Positions 8,133-9,811 of a stretch of 9,811 bases of DNA are shown in pieces. Position 1 is the stretch's first letter, and the number at the start of each line of letters is the position of its first letter. The DNA comes from an uncultured Lachnospiraceae bacterium. GTDB lineage: Bacteria > Bacillota > Clostridia > Lachnospirales > Lachnospiraceae. The notes beneath the pieces were generated by a model. It was not told the DNA's origin and ran no database searches. It saw nothing but the letters and a program-made list of their open reading frames with translations. The translations under genes were made by a program, and so were the position numbers. The DNA is taken from NCBI GenBank assembly GCA_910587085.1, contig CAJUMC010000006.1, forward strand, positions 91,063-100,873. The letters are read 5' to 3'.

Positions 8133-8145
8133 TGACCAATGGTCA
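8133..8145. promoter_or_regulatory. Operator palindrome 1 (TGACCAATGGTCA)
   Basis: A 13-bp palindrome symmetric around its central base. It lies just downstream of the expected transcription start of the exporter operon (about 8157), where a bound regulator would block elongation or initiation. Confidence 0.75.
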
Positions 8146-8163
8146 TTTTTCTATTCGACTGGT

Positions 8164-8192
8164 ATCATATCATGAAAATGACCAATAGTCAA
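8164..8192 (-). promoter_or_regulatory. Sigma-A promoter of the exporter operon
   Basis: On the minus strand TTGACT (8187-8192) and TATGAT (8164-8169) are 17 bases apart. The -35 box lies within operator palindrome 2, so the regulator and RNA polymerase should compete. Transcription would start near 8157, giving a leader of about 46 bases that contains operator 1. Confidence 0.82.
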
Positions 8193-8215
8193 TATTAAAA
8201 TTGACTATTGGTCAT
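8178..8215. promoter_or_regulatory. Operator palindromes 2 and 3, forming a perfect 16-bp inverted repeat
   Basis: TGACCAATAGTCA (8179-8191) and its reverse complement TGACTATTGGTCA (8202-8214) have nearly the same sequence as operator 1. With flanks they make perfect 16-bp arms (8178-8193 and 8200-8215) around six bases. Centres of the three sites are at 8139, 8185 and 8208, so the spacings are 46 and 23 bp. TetR-family repressors usually bind such palindromes as dimers, and the adjacent tetR-type gene is the natural candidate. Binding by that protein is inferred. Confidence 0.78.
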
Positions 8216-8284
8216 AATTTAATTTTCTGTTTAGAAAGATTAGAATTTTTTAGGAAACGGACATGCCGGAAAGGAGGAACCCCG

Positions 8285-8389
8285 ATGATTCTGCAGACTT
8301 ATTCATTGCAGGCAGCAGCCGTCGTATCATACTCTGCACCGCAGAAAATGCAGGCATCGAAGTGCCTTGCCAAGAGGATCGGCACATGA
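8285..8389 (+). CDS. Small 34-codon reading frame with a strong ribosome binding site
   Basis: ATG 8285-8287 follows AAGGAGG (8271-8277) at seven bases, a near-ideal ribosome binding site and one of the best in the window. The peptide begins MILQTYSLQAAAVVSYSA, ends basic (KCLAKRIGT) and stops at TGA 8387-8389. I recognise no family. It lies between the operator array and the tetR promoter and reads in the same direction as tetR. No convincing promoter was found for it; a TAGAAT at 8241-8246 has only a poor -35. It could be a leader peptide, a small regulatory protein, or the remnant of a lost gene. The good ribosome binding site argues for translation; the lack of homology and short length argue for caution. 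Confidence 0.4.
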   Translation: MILQTYSLQAAAVVSYSAPQKMQASKCLAKRIGT

Positions 8390-8395
8390 TATAAT
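8367..8395 (+). promoter_or_regulatory. Extended -10 sigma-A promoter of the TetR-family gene
   Basis: TTGCCA (8367-8372) and a perfect TATAAT (8390-8395) are 17 bases apart, with TGA directly before the -10 box (extended -10). The -10 box begins right after the small frame's stop codon. Transcription would begin near 8402, giving a leader of about 240 bases. A second TATAAT at 8423-8428 has no clear -35. None of the 13-bp operators overlaps this promoter. Confidence 0.7.
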
Positions 8396-8401
8396 GTCTG
8401 A

Positions 8402-8642
8402 AAGATTTAAAGCCTGAAAAAATATAATGCCTGCACCGGTTTTAAGTTAAATCAGAGAGAGGACAATCTCATTGGCGAACCGTGCGTATCCGCCTGGGCG
8501 GCATGCAGGCAACTGCAGGATACCAAGCAAAAAGTCTGCTGACAGCCGGCGGCCGCTCCGCTCCCGGCCCGCCGAACCCCTGTAAAATCACAGGCCGTAG
8601 GCGGTATGCAGATTGACCAGGCTGCACGAGGAGGCAAATGTC
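8402..8642 (+). other. Long structured leader of the TetR-family gene
   Basis: About 240 bases lie between the promoter and the start codon. Bases 8547-8555 (CGGCGGCCG) and 8565-8574 (CGGCCCGCCG) pair as a very GC-rich hairpin with one bulged base and a nine-base loop. A small CTGT/ACAG stem (8580-8583 / 8590-8593) follows. There is no T-tract, so this is not a standard terminator. A 37-codon frame from ATG 8502 runs through the hairpin and ends just before the ribosome binding site, but it has no good ribosome binding site of its own. No known riboswitch class was recognised. Confidence 0.45.
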
Positions 8643-9257
8643 ATGGGAAATAAACTGGAACAGAACAAACAGCAGAAAAAAGAAACGCTCCTGAATGCAG
8701 CGTTTCGCCTTTTTACAACCAAGGGCATCAACAAGACCTCCATCTCCGAGATCGCGGAGGCTTCCGGGATCGCCAAAGGCACCTTCTACCTGTATTTTAC
8801 GGACAAATACGATATCCGCAACAAGCTGATCGCCCATAAATCCAGCCAGGTGTTCCGAAAAGCTGCGGCGGCGCTTGAGGGCACGGATATCTGCCTGCTG
8901 GAGGACAAAATTATTTTTATCGCGGATCATATTCTTGATCAGCTGAGCGAAAATCAGGCGCTTCTGAATCTGATCAACAAAAATCTGAGCTGGGGAATTT
9001 TTAAAAACGCCCTGATTAAGGGCTCCGACGAGGATATTGATTTTCGAAATGTCTACCAGCAGATGATTGCCGAATCCGGCAATACAATCCGCGATCCGGA
9101 GGTCATGCTTTTTCTTATTGTCGAACTTGTCAGTTCCACCTGTTACAGCGCAATTCTGTATCAGGAACCGGTCGGCCTGAACGAATTGAAGCCCCATCTG
9201 TTTGAAGCCATCCGGGGTATTATTGCCGCGCACGGACGCCCGCTTCCTGCCAGGTAA
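8643..9257 (+). CDS. TetR/AcrR-family transcriptional regulator
   Basis: The 204-residue product has a classic TetR N-terminus. Helix 1 is at about residues 12-27 (KKETLLNAAFRLFTTKG). The helix-turn-helix follows at about 31-52 (TSISEIAEASGIAKGTFYLYF) and leads into DKYDIRNKL. The rest is a helical ligand-binding and dimerisation domain of normal size with no recognisable ligand signature. ATG 8643 is chosen because GAGGAGG (8628-8634) lies eight bases upstream; a TTG at 8613 in the same frame would overlap that site. The gene is divergent from the MMPL operon, the usual arrangement for a local repressor of an exporter that is released when the exported compound binds. The three palindromes around the exporter promoter are its probable targets. 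It has its own promoter and long leader, so autoregulation through those palindromes is not obvious. Confidence 0.93.
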   Translation: MGNKLEQNKQQKKETLLNAAFRLFTTKGINKTSISEIAEASGIAKGTFYLYFTDKYDIRNKLIAHKSSQVFRKAAAALEGTDICLLEDKIIFIADHILDQLSENQALLNLINKNLSWGIFKNALIKGSDEDIDFRNVYQQMIAESGNTIRDPEVMLFLIVELVSSTCYSAILYQEPVGLNELKPHLFEAIRGIIAAHGRPLPAR

Positions 9258-9701
9258 CCATGGGGCGGGGCTTCCATCCGCAAAAATAAGCTCCTTTCTG
9301 CTTCCCGGTCAGAGAAAATAAAACGCGGCGGTATTTCAATGTGTTGCTTTCCTTCTCTGCCTGTTTTCTCATGTTAATTCCGTACAGGAAATACGGTGAG
9401 TTTCGGATTTTCTTTTTTCATGTCCGCAGTCTCGCTTTCCTACCTGCTCTGCTGCGCCGTACTGCTCATAATAAATCCCGGTACACTGTTATAACATGTC
9501 AATCTCCCCGGCCGTCGGACGCAAAAAACGGTGTGCGATGTGCTTGATAAAAACCGGATTTCAAAAATGAATTCTGTTTTGCAGGATACGGGAAGAACAT
9601 GACGGAAATCAGGAAATACACCCTTCGGCTCGGAAGACAGGAAGAAACTCTTTGGAACTTCTTCCATCTTTCCGATCGAATGACACAACTTGTGCATATC
9701 C
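9258..9701. other. Intergenic stretch with no recognisable gene
   Basis: About 440 bases separate tetR and the gene at the right edge, which converge on this gap. No terminator with a T-tract was found after tetR. A weak inverted repeat (GGAAGAA 9641-9647 / TTCTTCC 9660-9666) lies about 40 bases past the right-edge gene's stop but has no T-run. Frames on both strands here have no convincing ribosome binding site or family resemblance. Confidence 0.45.
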
Positions 9702-9811
9702 TTATAACCTCGCGGCAGGGAGCTTCTCAATCTTTTCAATCACGCATCGGTGCGGTTTCTCCCGGTTTTCCCTGTCATAGTTTATCCCCACCAGCAGAAT
9801 TTCGCCCGAAA
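9702..9811 (-). CDS. C-terminus of a second AAA-ATPase-like / PD-(D/E)XK nuclease family protein (cut by the right edge)
   Basis: Reading the minus strand from 9809 gives 35 codons then TAA (9702-9704). The peptide begins SGEILLVGINYDRENREKPH and continues RCVIEKIEKL. This is the family's conserved C-terminal tail and aligns closely with TGEVVLVGINYDKDKKDAGH and the CKIEHIKC that follows it in the decayed gene at 2331-3573. The two copies share 19 identical bases (TCATAGTTTATCCCCACCA on the plus strand, 2407-2425 and 9775-9793). The ATPase and nuclease domains are outside the window, so I cannot say whether this copy is intact. Both copies lie on the minus strand. The next start, ribosome binding site and promoter are not visible. 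Confidence 0.8.
   Translation of the reverse strand, partial: SGEILLVGINYDRENREKPHRCVIEKIEKLPAARL

Noticed and set aside
6888..8135. Plus-strand open frame of about 415 codons opposite the MMPL gene
   Set aside because: It is rich in His, Arg and Gln with no domain. The minus-strand frame has membrane segments and both Asp-Tyr pairs.
8547..8574. GC-rich hairpin in the tetR leader as an intrinsic terminator
   Set aside because: No T-tract follows the stem on either strand.
8469..9233. Minus-strand open frame of about 254 codons opposite the TetR gene
   Set aside because: It is antisense to an unmistakable TetR regulator with a good ribosome binding site and has no recognisable domain.
9440..9739. 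Minus-strand frame of 99 codons overlapping the right-edge gene's end
   Set aside because: It is in a different frame from the conserved tail, has no good ribosome binding site and resembles no family.
9599..9811. Plus-strand frame from ATG 9599, open to the window edge
   Set aside because: It overlaps the conserved nuclease-family tail on the other strand, has a weak ribosome binding site, and its second half is clearly the mirror of that tail.

Overview
The window looks like chromosomal DNA of a moderately GC-rich Firmicute, most likely a clostridial gut bacterium of the Lachnospiraceae type. This rests on strong AGGAGG-type ribosome binding sites, near-consensus sigma-A promoters, a GH43 enzyme of a kind typical of those genomes, and an MMPL/heptad-repeat exporter pair. 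The assignment is by family resemblance only; no search was run.

Left part (1-2031, minus strand): a carbohydrate module. A sigma-A promoter (2003-2031) drives a cytoplasmic GH43 glycosidase (399-1850), followed by the N-terminus of a lipoprotein (1-298) with a 30-bp tandem repeat encoding a Pro/Thr-rich linker. The lipoprotein runs off the left edge. The GH43 leader carries a perfect inverted repeat and direct repeats that could be an operator.

Middle left (about 2032-3670): a visibly more AT-rich stretch with a decayed gene of the AAA-ATPase-like/PD-(D/E)XK family. It lacks the Walker A N-terminus, and an internal frame-changing deletion has removed the nuclease core. The family's characteristic C-terminal tail survives in another frame. 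A good promoter still lies in front of it.

Centre (3671-8214, minus strand): an export operon. An MMPL/RND-family transporter (5985-8111) is followed by a secreted or lipid-anchored protein made of X-X-X-Leu-X-X-Gly heptads (3792-5927), and the operon ends at a clear Rho-independent terminator (3671-3717). Its promoter is embedded in three near-identical 13-bp palindromes.

Right part (8215-9811): a small 34-codon reading frame with an excellent ribosome binding site, a separate extended -10 promoter, a structured leader, and a plus-strand TetR-family regulator (8643-9257). This regulator is the obvious candidate to bind the palindromes and repress the exporter. After about 440 bases with no gene, the window ends inside the C-terminus of a second member of the AAA-ATPase-like/PD-(D/E)XK family (9702-9811, minus strand). 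The exporter locus is therefore flanked by two same-strand members of that family, one dead and one of unknown state.

I see no CRISPR array, tRNA, rRNA or insertion sequence. The most interesting points are the operator array, the anatomy of the decayed nuclease gene and its partner at the edge, and the unexplained small reading frame.
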